Assembly (NCBI RefSeq): GCF_007829525.1
Contig: NZ_VLJP01000067.1
Span: 64,514 to 128,513 of the forward strand
Length of the DNA stretch: 64,000 bases
Direction of reading: 5' to 3'
Origin: Mesorhizobium sp. J18
GTDB lineage: Bacteria > Pseudomonadota > Alphaproteobacteria > Rhizobiales > Rhizobiaceae
Under the pieces are notes generated by a model that was given only the letters and a program-made list of their open reading frames with translations, ran no database searches and had not been told where the DNA came from. This document shows positions 25,180 through 33,670 of this stretch, in pieces. Positions within the stretch are counted from its first letter, which is position 1, and each line of letters begins with the position of its first letter. A program made the position numbers and the translations under genes.

Positions 25180-26073
25180 TTGAACGTCTCAATGGATTTG
25201 AACGCACAACAGATGCTCGCCAAGCAAAAAGCTATGCTGGCGGAAGTTACCCCGTCAGAATTGATGCAAAGAGTGCGCGACTTTCGCCGGAGTGAACATA
25301 GAACCCTGAACGACGAGCAACTTACACAGGAAATCCTTAAGGTCATGTCCGTGAATTCATCGGACGGCAGCCAAAGGGCATTTCTTAAAATTCACGTCAC
25401 AGAATTTCCAACTGGAACACTATTCTTTCGAGCTCGCCGCGCGGAGGATAGTTCGATACCGCCGCAAACAGGCACAACCATAAGAGATTCAGAAGCTCCT
25501 GACGGCTCATTGGTCAGAAGACCAGGCAGACTGCATAAAATCGGGGAGTCCGTATTATACACGGCAATACATGACCCCCACATCACGTTGTCCGAATGCA
25601 GGATACCTGTCGGCAGCCACGCCGTAATTTTTGCATACAAAGCAAGACGGTCTATCAAGGCTCCTATAATAGGAGCCACAGAGCATGGATCGGAATTTAC
25701 CGATGAAGAAAAGCTGAAGCTTAATATTATCAACGATTTTCTGCACGATGAATTCGCTCGTGAAGTCGAAGTGGGACTTGAGCACCTATACCGTTCGTCG
25801 GAAATCATTGCGAAATGGTGGTTTGACGGGCCACCCGAGCTGCAGGATTGCTGGGTTTATTCTTCCACCAAAAATCGGCAATCACTGAACGCCGCCTTCC
25901 GGCCAATGAAAGCTCACGAGTGTTTAGATCTCGTTGGATCCATCTTGGTGCGGCGCATTGGGGAGAACCAGATGCAATGTTTGTCTGTCGGCAAGCCAAA
26001 CAAGAAGAAGTTTCAGTACTTCCCAATTGGTTCACCCGAACAGAAAGTTCTATTCCCTCAGATCGGTGCTTAG
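25180..26073 (+). CDS. RES-domain-containing protein, cargo gene
   Basis: The 297-residue product contains a stretch resembling the RES domain of NAD+-degrading toxins. It has FFRAR at 82-86, GRLHKIGESVLYTAIHDPHITLSE at about 116-139 (Glu139), and DCWVYSST at 223-230. These supply candidate Arg, Glu and Ser residues in the family order. The TTG at 25180 is preferred because GGGGGGAG lies six bases upstream. It lies on the plus strand between protease and portal genes, is AT-richer, and its 3' end overlaps the portal gene by 24 bases. No antitoxin lies beside it. A defence or exclusion role is only a possibility. Confidence 0.65.
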   Translation: MNVSMDLNAQQMLAKQKAMLAEVTPSELMQRVRDFRRSEHRTLNDEQLTQEILKVMSVNSSDGSQRAFLKIHVTEFPTGTLFFRARRAEDSSIPPQTGTTIRDSEAPDGSLVRRPGRLHKIGESVLYTAIHDPHITLSECRIPVGSHAVIFAYKARRSIKAPIIGATEHGSEFTDEEKLKLNIINDFLHDEFAREVEVGLEHLYRSSEIIAKWWFDGPPELQDCWVYSSTKNRQSLNAAFRPMKAHECLDLVGSILVRRIGENQMQCLSVGKPNKKKFQYFPIGSPEQKVLFPQIGA

Positions 26074-27414
26074 GTCTGCCGCCTCGATATCCTCCTCATC
26101 CTCCTCCTGCTCGGCCAGCGTGCCATATTTCTTGATCGCAGCCTCGAGGCCGGCCAGCGTCCCATCCTCGACCAATTCCGAGACAAAGGCGTCGGATAGA
26201 GCTTCGACCGGCATCAGCGGGCTTTCCATGCCACCCTTGCCGGCGATCGTCCTGGCCGCGTCAGACTTGGCCTTGAAGATCTCCGCCCTTTCCTTCTCGC
26301 TCATTTGCCAGAGCGGGTTCCATACGTAGTGGATGTCCGGATCGCGGGTGCCGAGAGCCGAGCGGATCAGGCATTCGTCCAGGTTCGCCAGTGCCGGCTG
26401 CATCTCCAGTGTCTGCCCCGAGGCAATCCGGTCATAGTAGTTGCGAAGATCAGCCTCGCCCGTAGCATTCAGTCCGCCCGGCGACATGCCGAACAGGCGT
26501 GTCATCGGGATATCGGCCGCGCCGCTGACGTTCTGAAAGAACCGATCCATCAGCTCATGCAGGTTGGTGAAACTGGCCGCCTTGCGCTCGTACTTCTCCT
26601 TGCCGTCGAGGATGAGCATGCGGTTGATGCTCTTGCCCGTCGCTGCGATCCTGTAGCGGTCCGTGACCTTCCTCTCGCCGTCGGGCGTGCCGACATAGGC
26701 CATCAGGCCTTCCATCGTGACGACATCGACATTCGCCTCGAAGATCAGGCTGGCGATGTTGGCCGACGTGCTGTCGGCCTGCTTCACCGCCTCCAAGACC
26801 GAGGTAAGAACACTATCGCCCCATGCATAGGAAGCGCCAGAAGTGATATCCCGATCCGGCAGCTCGTTGCCGATAAAGATGGCGAGCCGAGACGGATGGA
26901 TCTTGGCCTGGGCCGCTGTGCCGCTGACGACGGTATACTCCTTCGGCCGGCCATAGAGCGGTGACAGAGGATCGGTCTCGATCTCGCCCGGCTGCAACTG
27001 CCGAGGCGTGAGAACGGTCAAGAACCTAACGCCCCCTGCCCTTACCTTCTCGACATTCAACGGCTGCGAGGCATCATCGCCGAGATCGAAATAGATCGCT
27101 GCACCGCCGAACAACCTTGCCTTCTTCCGCGCCTCGAGAACCTTGCCTTGGACGCCTAACCTCGTCTCCTCCTCTTCCAGCTTCTCGATCTGCGGGTTCT
27201 TGGCCTGCCAGGACCGCCAGGCGCGGCAGCTATCCAGCGCCGGGATGTCGATGATCTTCCGAGGCAGCCAGGAGGTGCGATAGGCTGCAACGAGCTGCTG
27301 CAGGTCAATCGTCGGATCGGTGTAATAGACCGTCGCTGCCTTGTCCCGCTCGGTTCCGAGCCCTGCTATGGCGCTTGCGAGGCCGTCGCGGACGAAGGTC
27401 AGAATATTGCCCAT
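26050..27414 (-). CDS. Portal protein, DUF1073 type
   Basis: The 454-residue product fits the DUF1073 portal group. It starts MGNILTFVRDGLASAIAG, has RTSWLPRKIIDIPALDSCRAWR near residues 45-65, and PMTRLFGMSPGGLNATGEAD near 300-320. It forms the 12-mer DNA channel at one capsid vertex and docks the terminase. It follows the terminase gene by seven bases. Its C-terminus is acidic, and its last 24 bases overlap the convergent RES-domain gene. Confidence 0.9.
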   Translation of the reverse strand: MGNILTFVRDGLASAIAGLGTERDKAATVYYTDPTIDLQQLVAAYRTSWLPRKIIDIPALDSCRAWRSWQAKNPQIEKLEEEETRLGVQGKVLEARKKARLFGGAAIYFDLGDDASQPLNVEKVRAGGVRFLTVLTPRQLQPGEIETDPLSPLYGRPKEYTVVSGTAAQAKIHPSRLAIFIGNELPDRDITSGASYAWGDSVLTSVLEAVKQADSTSANIASLIFEANVDVVTMEGLMAYVGTPDGERKVTDRYRIAATGKSINRMLILDGKEKYERKAASFTNLHELMDRFFQNVSGAADIPMTRLFGMSPGGLNATGEADLRNYYDRIASGQTLEMQPALANLDECLIRSALGTRDPDIHYVWNPLWQMSEKERAEIFKAKSDAARTIAGKGGMESPLMPVEALSDAFVSELVEDGTLAGLEAAIKKYGTLAEQEEDEEDIEAADLSTDLRE

Positions 27415-27421
27415 CCGTGCC

Positions 27422-28933
27422 TCACAGGTTGTCCAGGTTCATGCCGAGGAAGCCGCAGATATCCAGTGCGGCATCAATGAAGGGGTCGACCTGATCGTCG
27501 AATCCGCCATCGGGAAACGCCGCCAGTTCATTCTCGAAGTCTTTCAGCCACAGGGCCGATTTGGGCAGCACAATGAGTCCAGCCGCGGCCGCCGGCACCA
27601 CGTCCAGTGCGCGGGTGTATTTGTCCCTCTCGCGCTGCATCGCGATCACCGGGATCGCCTTGCGGGTGAGCGACTGGATCAGCCCCGTTCCAGAAACTTT
27701 GTCCTCGATCACCATCTTGCGAAGATGACCGTACCGATCGGCAGGCCAATCATCACCGCGAAGGCGCGTCCACAACGCGAAGGCGGTCTTCTCTAGCTCG
27801 GGCGCCTCGAACCGGTCGCGCACCACCTCGAGCAAGTAGGCTCGCCCGTCTACCCCGGCGCCCCAATGCTCGAAGACCGTATAGTCGTTCCGTTCCTTCG
27901 TCTTCTGCGCCGTGTCGACGTAGATCGCCCGCCAGGAGAGCTTCGGCACTTCGTCATACCGAGGCAGCAGACCCGGCTTGAACAGGTTGCCGCCCTCGAC
28001 TGTCGGCTCCTGCGCATACTGGCCCGCATAGACGTGCGGTGCACCCTGTAGGACCTTGATCTGATCGAGGGTGTGCTTCTCCTCCCACAGCGGGCCGTCG
28101 GGAAGGCCGTGCGGGATCAGCGTCACTTTCCCCGCCGGCGCCTTGCCCTCGCCCTCAACGAGCACAGGCAGCTTCAGCAGATGCCAGTGCTCGCCCGAGT
28201 TCTCCAGCAGGTGGGCCACGAAGTCATCGATATGCAGCCGCTGCATGATCACGATGACCGGCACGTCCTCATGCGCCAGACGCGACCTGAAGGTGTTCTC
28301 CCACCGCTCGTTGATGAACTTCCGCGTTGTATCCGATGACGCATCGTCAGGCTTCAGCGGATCGTCTATGACCAGCGCGCCTGTGAAGCCCGGTTCGGCA
28401 AGAATGCCGGCACGAAAGCCCGTGATCGGCTCACCCGCCGCGGCCGCTCTCAGATGCCCGCCGTCAGTCGTGCGCCATAATCCCTTGGCGTTTGTATCGA
28501 CACGCATCCTCACCGGCCAGTGCGCCTGATAGCCCGGCAGGTTGATGACGTCCTTGACCTTGGTCGAGTTGTCCAGCGCCAGCGGCTGCGCATAGCTGGC
28601 GTGAATGAACCTCGAGCGAGGATTGATCGCAAACCCACGGGCGATGAAGTTCACCACCGCCAGTTCGGTTTTCCCGTAGCCAGGCGGGATGTTGATGATC
28701 AGCCGGTTGATATCACCGGTGAATACCTGATCGAGCGTGTCGCAAACGACGGGATGAAACGGGGCAACCGAGAACGGCTGGCCTTCCTTCTCCCGGAAGA
28801 ACTTCTTGGTGAAGGCCAGATGCGAGCCGAGCAATTCCTTCCGCTCAGCCTTGCGATCGGCCTCAGTCCTCCTCGCCTCCCTCTCGGCCCTGATCGCCGT
28901 CAACAATTCCGATCTGGACAAGTGCACGTTCAA
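27422..28933 (-). CDS. Terminase large subunit
   Basis: The 503-residue product has a Walker A element PPGYGKTE at 83-90, a Walker B element ALVIDD at 186-191, and nuclease-domain acidic residues in YVDTAQ (Asp340), VIEDKVSG (Glu410, Asp411) and DDQVD (479-483). It packages DNA and cuts concatemers. The start is uncertain: the listed TTG at 28933 overlaps the small subunit gene by 71 bases. GTG 28927 or TTG codons near 28921 and 28909 are alternatives. Confidence 0.93.
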   Translation of the reverse strand: MNVHLSRSELLTAIRAEREARRTEADRKAERKELLGSHLAFTKKFFREKEGQPFSVAPFHPVVCDTLDQVFTGDINRLIINIPPGYGKTELAVVNFIARGFAINPRSRFIHASYAQPLALDNSTKVKDVINLPGYQAHWPVRMRVDTNAKGLWRTTDGGHLRAAAAGEPITGFRAGILAEPGFTGALVIDDPLKPDDASSDTTRKFINERWENTFRSRLAHEDVPVIVIMQRLHIDDFVAHLLENSGEHWHLLKLPVLVEGEGKAPAGKVTLIPHGLPDGPLWEEKHTLDQIKVLQGAPHVYAGQYAQEPTVEGGNLFKPGLLPRYDEVPKLSWRAIYVDTAQKTKERNDYTVFEHWGAGVDGRAYLLEVVRDRFEAPELEKTAFALWTRLRGDDWPADRYGHLRKMVIEDKVSGTGLIQSLTRKAIPVIAMQRERDKYTRALDVVPAAAAGLIVLPKSALWLKDFENELAAFPDGGFDDQVDPFIDAALDICGFLGMNLDNL

Positions 28934-29231
28934 GAAGTTCGAGCTCCTGATCCGTCATGCCCTTGAGTTTGGTGACGTCCATCGTCTGGATTGGCCCACC
29001 ACCGCGGCCGGTGTGCTGCATGGAGGCCAGCTTTGGATGGACATAAGGGGCTGCGGCCTTGGCCATGTCATCGCGCCTACCAGCATCTGCTTTCGGATCA
29101 CGCATCACCTTCAGCATGTAGTCGAGCGGAGTGATCCCCGTTGCCGCTACCTTCTTCTGGCGCTCGATCGAAGCCTTATTCGGTGTGCCGGGCTTCCGCC
29201 CTGCACCATCTCTCTTGCCACCACGTGCCAT
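28863..29231 (-). CDS. Terminase small subunit
   Basis: The 122-residue product begins MARGGKRDGAGRKPGTPNK, the basic N-terminus typical of a group of small terminases, followed by a helical region. It would recognise the packaging site. It precedes and overlaps the large subunit gene. Only 52 bases separate it from a divergent cargo gene, so either that gap holds the late promoter or late genes are read through from the early operon. Confidence 0.8.
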   Translation of the reverse strand: MARGGKRDGAGRKPGTPNKASIERQKKVAATGITPLDYMLKVMRDPKADAGRRDDMAKAAAPYVHPKLASMQHTGRGGGPIQTMDVTKLKGMTDQELELLERALVQIGIVDGDQGREGGEED

Positions 29232-29283
29232 CTTTGATTTTCTGTCGCGGGGTTTGATAGTTTTTCAAAGGGAGGGCGGAAAG

Positions 29284-29565
29284 ATGAGCTATCTCATCGG
29301 GTATGATCTAAATCGCGAGGGCGAAAACTACTACGCAAGGAACAAAGCCCTTCGCGATCATCTTAAAGAGAAATACCCCACCTATTGGGCTCACTTGGAT
29401 TCCACGTTCATTGTCGTCACCGACCTGACCGCCAAGCAGATTCGAGACGATCTGCTCAACTATGTTGACGACAACGATGAGCTTCTTGTCGTCGCCCTCA
29501 CAGGCGTGGGTGCGTGGCACGGAATTGCCGACAACGGGAGCAAATGGTTGAAGGACCACCTTTAG
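29284..29565 (+). CDS. Cas2/VapD-like (SinR family) protein, cargo gene
   Basis: The 93-residue product begins MSYLIGYDLNREGENY and contains WAHLDSTFIVVTDLTAKQIR and NDELLVVALTG. That is the pattern of small SinR-family proteins with a Cas2/VapD-like ferredoxin fold. The ATG at 29284 has GGGAGGG about seven bases upstream. No CRISPR array or Cas1 lies nearby. It faces the terminase genes and precedes an HNH-like gene by 40 bases, possibly in one transcript. A nucleic-acid-directed role is suggested by the fold only. Confidence 0.7.
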   Translation: MSYLIGYDLNREGENYYARNKALRDHLKEKYPTYWAHLDSTFIVVTDLTAKQIRDDLLNYVDDNDELLVVALTGVGAWHGIADNGSKWLKDHL

Positions 29566-29605
29566 ATCCGTCCCGCTGAACCGCTCGCTTGAGTTGACTG
29601 CGGCG

Positions 29606-30349
29606 ATGGCGAAGCGCTCATGTATCTTCTGCGGCGCACCCGGGCCTCTCACGCGTGAGCATGTGATCCCGCTATGGCTCCAGCACTATGTTGGCGGTAG
29701 CGAAAAGGGTAGCCTCCGCGGCACTCATATGAGTTGGATCGGAGTGCCGCTGTCGGAACGGGTCGCTAGCGGCAACTCTCACACACTCGGCTCTGTCTGC
29801 TCTTCCTGCAACAATGGGTGGATGTCTCGTTTAGAGAGTGGTTTTCGGGCACTGCTTCCCCGACTGCAGGCTGACATATCGCCGCGCTGCTTTTCGAAGG
29901 CGGAAAGGTATACGATTGCAGCCTGGATCACGAAGACCGGTGTGGTTGCTCATCGAAGCGCTAACTACCGCTCCATTCTTCCTGCCTCGCTACCTCGCGC
30001 TCTGTCACAAGGCTCCAGCATTCCCGCCGGGATTAAAGTGATCGCTGGCAAGGTAGAGGCTGGGAAGACCATACAGTGGGCTCAATCGAATCTCGGTTTC
30101 GGGCTTGTACGCAAAAGCCACCTACCATTTTACGACGCCAAACAAACATTCGTGTTTGTGCTCTCGATCGCGGACGTGTTCCTTGGCTTTGGCTGGCATG
30201 GGTTGAGCAACAGGATGTTCGAGATCTTTCACTCGGGGGACTCGACACATCAAATCTACCCCCACCCAAAGCTGGCAAGGCATATCCGCAAGTTCGATCA
30301 CCTGGCAATTGCCCCGACCGAGATCGGGTTGCGCTCCAAGGATATCTGA
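29606..30349 (+). CDS. HNH-like zinc-finger protein, cargo gene
   Basis: The 247-residue product has an N-terminal zinc-site pattern, CIFCGAPGPLTREHVIP (Cys6, Cys9, Glu18-His19) with CSSCNNGW (Cys65, Cys68, Asn69) following, as in HNH-type endonuclease folds. The rest (about 90-247) has no recognised motif. The ATG at 29606 is used; a TTG at 29594 is possible and neither has a clear ribosome-binding site. It lies next to the Cas2-like gene on the same strand. It may be a nuclease or a nucleic-acid-binding protein. Confidence 0.6.
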   Translation: MAKRSCIFCGAPGPLTREHVIPLWLQHYVGGSEKGSLRGTHMSWIGVPLSERVASGNSHTLGSVCSSCNNGWMSRLESGFRALLPRLQADISPRCFSKAERYTIAAWITKTGVVAHRSANYRSILPASLPRALSQGSSIPAGIKVIAGKVEAGKTIQWAQSNLGFGLVRKSHLPFYDAKQTFVFVLSIADVFLGFGWHGLSNRMFEIFHSGDSTHQIYPHPKLARHIRKFDHLAIAPTEIGLRSKDI

Positions 30350-30487
30350 TCAGTCACAGCAAACCCGCGGTCTCTACGTCATGAGCGTGGCGAGACATAC
30401 CACTTCTCCACACACCGCAGAATAGACGGACGATGGCGGCAACCATCTGCTGATAATTGGGGAGTCGGCCTCACATCGGAGATCGAC

Positions 30488-30574
30488 ATGTCCAAGATCG
30501 AATTGTCCGCCGCAATAATCACAATTGCCTTTGCTTTATGGCAGGTCGGCCTGCACTACGGCTGGTGGACCTAA
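30488..30574 (+). CDS. 28-residue membrane microprotein
   Basis: The frame ATG 30488 to TAA 30574 has GGAG seven bases upstream. Its product is a hydrophobic helix ending in aromatic residues (LHYGWWT), so it could sit in the inner membrane. The stretch 30350-30487 before it holds nothing I can support. It may be a remnant or a true microprotein. Confidence 0.35.
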   Translation: MSKIELSAAIITIAFALWQVGLHYGWWT

Positions 30575-30670
30575 GCCGCCTTCCGCTTCCGCGTCCATAC
30601 CCACCTCTCGCTAGTTGAGACCTTGCGCCAGATGTGATTTCCTTTGGCTAAGGAGGGGAGGAACGGCGGA

Positions 30671-30931
30671 ATGATCACGTCGCGAATGTTGTGCATGCTC
30701 TTGGCGATTGGAATGCTTGCCAGTTGCAACAGCAGCACATCCAGTGAGTGGAAGCCCATTTCAAATGACAGCTATGAGGCTCGCTTCGAAAAAGCGATGG
30801 CGATTTGCAATGGCCGCGCCGCGGAAACGCAAGTTTCAGCAGGTAGGCTATGGATTGCAGGCGCCATCGCTTCAAATAGTACATTCCGAGCTTGCATGGC
30901 CGAGCATGGCTTTGCACCAGCCCATGAATGA
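30671..30931 (+). CDS. Small lipoprotein, cargo gene
   Basis: The 86-residue product begins MITSRMLCMLLAIGMLASC, a signal sequence with lipobox LASC (lipidation at Cys19). Two further cysteines lie in the mature part (AICNG and FRACMAEHG). A GGAGGGGAGG ribosome-binding site precedes the ATG. It lies on the plus strand and converges on the leftward early operon. Prophage lipoproteins expressed in the lysogen may block superinfection at the envelope; here that is a guess. Confidence 0.6.
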   Translation: MITSRMLCMLLAIGMLASCNSSTSSEWKPISNDSYEARFEKAMAICNGRAAETQVSAGRLWIAGAIASNSTFRACMAEHGFAPAHE

Positions 30932-30946
30932 TTGATGCCCCATCCG

Positions 30947-31510
30947 CTATGCGGATTTCCTTTGAAGCGGTTCGAGCCGTTCAGGGAGGTGTCGGGGCTT
31001 GGCGCCGGGAGCCATCCAGTGATTGGCGTAGTTCACCGACGATACGGTTTCTGGATCGGGTTCTGCCTGATTTTCGGACACCAGGTCAACGGTACTGTTC
31101 AACCGAACAGCATGCATTCGGTTAAGGTCGTTCGCAATTAGTTGACAAATACGGGTAATTGACCGCCGCAGAGTTCTGACATTCATGCCTTCTCGGCTGG
31201 CGAAGTCGGCAATCTTCTTGCCCGAGCGGACCTTCACCCATGCCCATGAGTAGAGAAGCACACGATCCGCCTGGTTGGGAAGCCCGTTAATCCACGTCCA
31301 AACCTCGGGCATGCGGTCCAATGCGCTGCGGCTGGGCCGGCGCTTGTACGTGGACGGTTCTAGCCCATAGGACTGCCAGTCCCTGACCGGGGTTGGCATT
31401 GCGCTTCCATAGGCCTGCGGGCCTTTGACGCCCGGCAGAAGCATAAGCGTCTCCGCAGCTTCCAGAACGCGATCCTCGACCGCCTTTGCCGTCCATGCCT
31501 GATAGTTCAA
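30947..31510 (-). CDS. DUF6362-like helix-turn-helix phage protein
   Basis: The 187-residue product begins at a TTG overlapping the preceding stop (TTGA). It has a WPRS-type central region (RRPSRSALDRMPEVWTW) and a helix-turn-helix-like segment (KKIADFASREGMNVRTLRR), as in DUF6362 proteins of rhizobial phages. It is the last gene of the leftward early operon and lies before the late cargo. By position it could regulate late transcription, as lambda Q does; the sequence does not prove it. Confidence 0.65.
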   Translation of the reverse strand: MNYQAWTAKAVEDRVLEAAETLMLLPGVKGPQAYGSAMPTPVRDWQSYGLEPSTYKRRPSRSALDRMPEVWTWINGLPNQADRVLLYSWAWVKVRSGKKIADFASREGMNVRTLRRSITRICQLIANDLNRMHAVRLNSTVDLVSENQAEPDPETVSSVNYANHWMAPGAKPRHLPERLEPLQRKSA

Positions 31511-31950
31511 GCCGCCTCTCCTTGGAGCATTTCGAGCATGTCGCCCTGTATGGGTTGATAGAAGCGCGTGGCGAGTAGGATGCGCAGAACGTGGGTAGTC
31601 GGGACACCGCAGTTCATTGCCCTCGCCTTCCGCCGCAATGAGCCCAGATCGATCGCGTTGAAGTCCGACACCAGCGTCGGCCGGCGGAGTAGATCCGGCA
31701 TCCATAGAAGCACGGCAGACACAGCCTTGATCATGTCGGCATAAAGCTCGGCCGAGTTGGCCTTTGTCCCGGTCATGAGCATGAGGACGAGGCGCAGATG
31801 ATCCTCGCCATGCTCACGCCCGATTTCCCGCAGCGTGGGCTTACAGAAGCATTCCCGAGGGCGCCGACTGGTCGGGCTATGCTCATGACTATCGCGGAGG
31901 ATCACACCGCATTGACGGGCCACGCGGTATACGTCGCAGGGGTGGCTCAT
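31507..31950 (-). CDS. Conserved-looking phage protein
   Basis: The 147-residue product starts at the ATG at 31950, coupled to the preceding stop (ATGA). It includes KPTLREIGREHGEDHLRLVL, a pattern I associate with rhizobial phage early genes of unknown role. The longer upstream reading is a shadow. It lies between the helicase and the DUF6362-like gene, so a replication or regulation role is possible. Confidence 0.6.
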   Translation of the reverse strand: MSHPCDVYRVARQCGVILRDSHEHSPTSRRPRECFCKPTLREIGREHGEDHLRLVLMLMTGTKANSAELYADMIKAVSAVLLWMPDLLRRPTLVSDFNAIDLGSLRRKARAMNCGVPTTHVLRILLATRFYQPIQGDMLEMLQGEAA

Positions 31951-32255
31951 GCCTGCCTCCGCGTCTCGACCTTGGTATACCGGCTGCTGCCCTTCTGCCT
32001 GACCAGCGTAGGGAACAGCGCATCGGCCGCAGAGATGGCCGTGGAGAGCGTTTCGCCATCGCGGCGCATGTGGCGGTCCTCGATCTTGTGTTTGACGCGC
32101 CATGCCGCCAATTCGGCCTCCTCGGCCGTGGCGAAGTAGAGAACCCTTCCCTCCCGATGCTCGCGCACCTTGAAGGCTTCCGAGCGCCAGGCAAGGCGAA
32201 AGCGGCCGATATAGCCGCCTATGGTTTCCTCAGCGAATGCCGTGGCGCGGTTCAT
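31947..32255 (-). CDS. Small phage early protein, function unknown
   Basis: The 102-residue product is basic and helical (RVKHKIEDRHMRRDGE) with no recognised motif. It is coupled to the helicase gene by TGATG and to the next by ATGA. Its neighbours suggest a minor replication role. Confidence 0.55.
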   Translation of the reverse strand: MNRATAFAEETIGGYIGRFRLAWRSEAFKVREHREGRVLYFATAEEAELAAWRVKHKIEDRHMRRDGETLSTAISAADALFPTLVRQKGSSRYTKVETRRQA

Positions 32256-33670
32256 CAGAACAGCCCCTCCACCTGATCACCCTGCTGCTCGCTGCGGTAT
32301 CTCGTGAACCGCCCTTCCCAGATCAGTTCCCGTCGCTGGTTGTCCGATCCATAGCGGACCTTGATCGCGCCGATCTCGGCCTTGCCCTCGCAGTCCCCGA
32401 AGCGCTGCATGATCTGCTCTTTCTCCTTTGCGTCCCGGGCAATCTTCAATTGCTCGTCCCGCCACTTTTCTTTGCGGTACAGGTAGAAGATGGCGTCGAA
32501 GTCCTCCTTGGCCTGCTCGCCGCCAAACAGGTCTCTGGCGATCGGTCTGGGGTTGGGTCTCGACATCCCGCCGCTGTTGCGCTGGTTGATGTTCAGCCAC
32601 GCAGCGCCGGTTTCTTCGGCAACGGCCTTGCATTCTCCGTTGATGGCACCCGCAATTCGACCCTCATGGTCATTCGGCCTGTCAGGCTGGACCTTGCGGG
32701 AATGATCGAGGATGATCAGCGGGGTTCCTTCCGTGACCGTCTGCCACCGCTTGACGAAGGCCCGGGCATAGGCCGCGATCCGACCGATCTTCTCCCGCTT
32801 GCACCGGATGATCTCAATCGGCAGAGCCTTGATCCGGTTGGTCTCGGAAATCATCCGCTCGGCCTCCTTTTCGGAGAAGTCGCCGCGACGAATCCGTGTC
32901 ACCTCAGTCCCGACACACTGCGAAACGATCTGTCGGAATACCTGCTCCCCGTTCTGGTCGTAGCTCATGATGAGGACCGGAGAGCCCTTGCGGGCGGCAT
33001 GTTCAGCGATCTGCAGCATGAGGCTCGTCTTGCCCTCACCCGACGAGGAAAGAAGACCGTAGAGGTTCCCGCCTTCCAACGGCTCCTGAATAACCTGCTC
33101 CAGCTCGGGGAAGACCAGAGGCACACCGCGACCGCTGGAATGAGACGGCGACAGTGAGGAGAGGAACGCATCGGCATACGAACCGATTGCCGTTCTGGTG
33201 TCCTGCCTCGGCGCCAATAAGCGAACCTCGGCAAGCCTGTCCTCTATCTCGCCCTGTATTTCGGTCGGGATGACCTCGGGAGGCGACAGGCGGGCAGCCT
33301 TGGCAAGATCCTCGCCAATGGAGACCAGTGACCGACGGCTGCGGGCATAGCGCAGTGTCTTCGCAAACCCGACCGGGTCGGTAGTGGCGATCTCGCCCTG
33401 CAGACGCGCCAGATAAGCGATCGGCGGCTGGTCATGGATCATCACCCCCGGTTCGAAGGCATCCTTCATCGTCAGGGCATTTGCCGCCATGCCCTTCTCC
33501 ACCATCGCGGTGATGGATTCGAACAGGCGCTTCAGAACGGGGTTGAAGAAGTCATCCGGCTCCAGCCACGGCACCTTTGTCAACGCCGCGTTGGAGTTCA
33601 GGAGGATGCCAATGATCTGCTCCTCTGCCTCAAGGTTCTGCGGGACGGCCTCGATCTGCTCCTGGATCAT
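32255..33670 (-). CDS. Replicative DNA helicase, DnaB-like
   Basis: The 471-residue product has an N-terminal DnaB-like helical domain (about 10-140: PQNLEAEEQIIGILL). A RecA-fold motor with Walker A SSSGEGKTS at 208-216 follows. Later motifs include LIILDHSRKVQPD and WLNINQRNSGG. It would unwind DNA at the phage replication fork, with host primase. The ATG at 33670 overlaps the methyltransferase stop (ATGA). The longer upstream part of the frame is a shadow. No separate loader gene was recognised. Confidence 0.88.
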   Translation of the reverse strand: MIQEQIEAVPQNLEAEEQIIGILLNSNAALTKVPWLEPDDFFNPVLKRLFESITAMVEKGMAANALTMKDAFEPGVMIHDQPPIAYLARLQGEIATTDPVGFAKTLRYARSRRSLVSIGEDLAKAARLSPPEVIPTEIQGEIEDRLAEVRLLAPRQDTRTAIGSYADAFLSSLSPSHSSGRGVPLVFPELEQVIQEPLEGGNLYGLLSSSGEGKTSLMLQIAEHAARKGSPVLIMSYDQNGEQVFRQIVSQCVGTEVTRIRRGDFSEKEAERMISETNRIKALPIEIIRCKREKIGRIAAYARAFVKRWQTVTEGTPLIILDHSRKVQPDRPNDHEGRIAGAINGECKAVAEETGAAWLNINQRNSGGMSRPNPRPIARDLFGGEQAKEDFDAIFYLYRKEKWRDEQLKIARDAKEKEQIMQRFGDCEGKAEIGAIKVRYGSDNQRRELIWEGRFTRYRSEQQGDQVEGLF

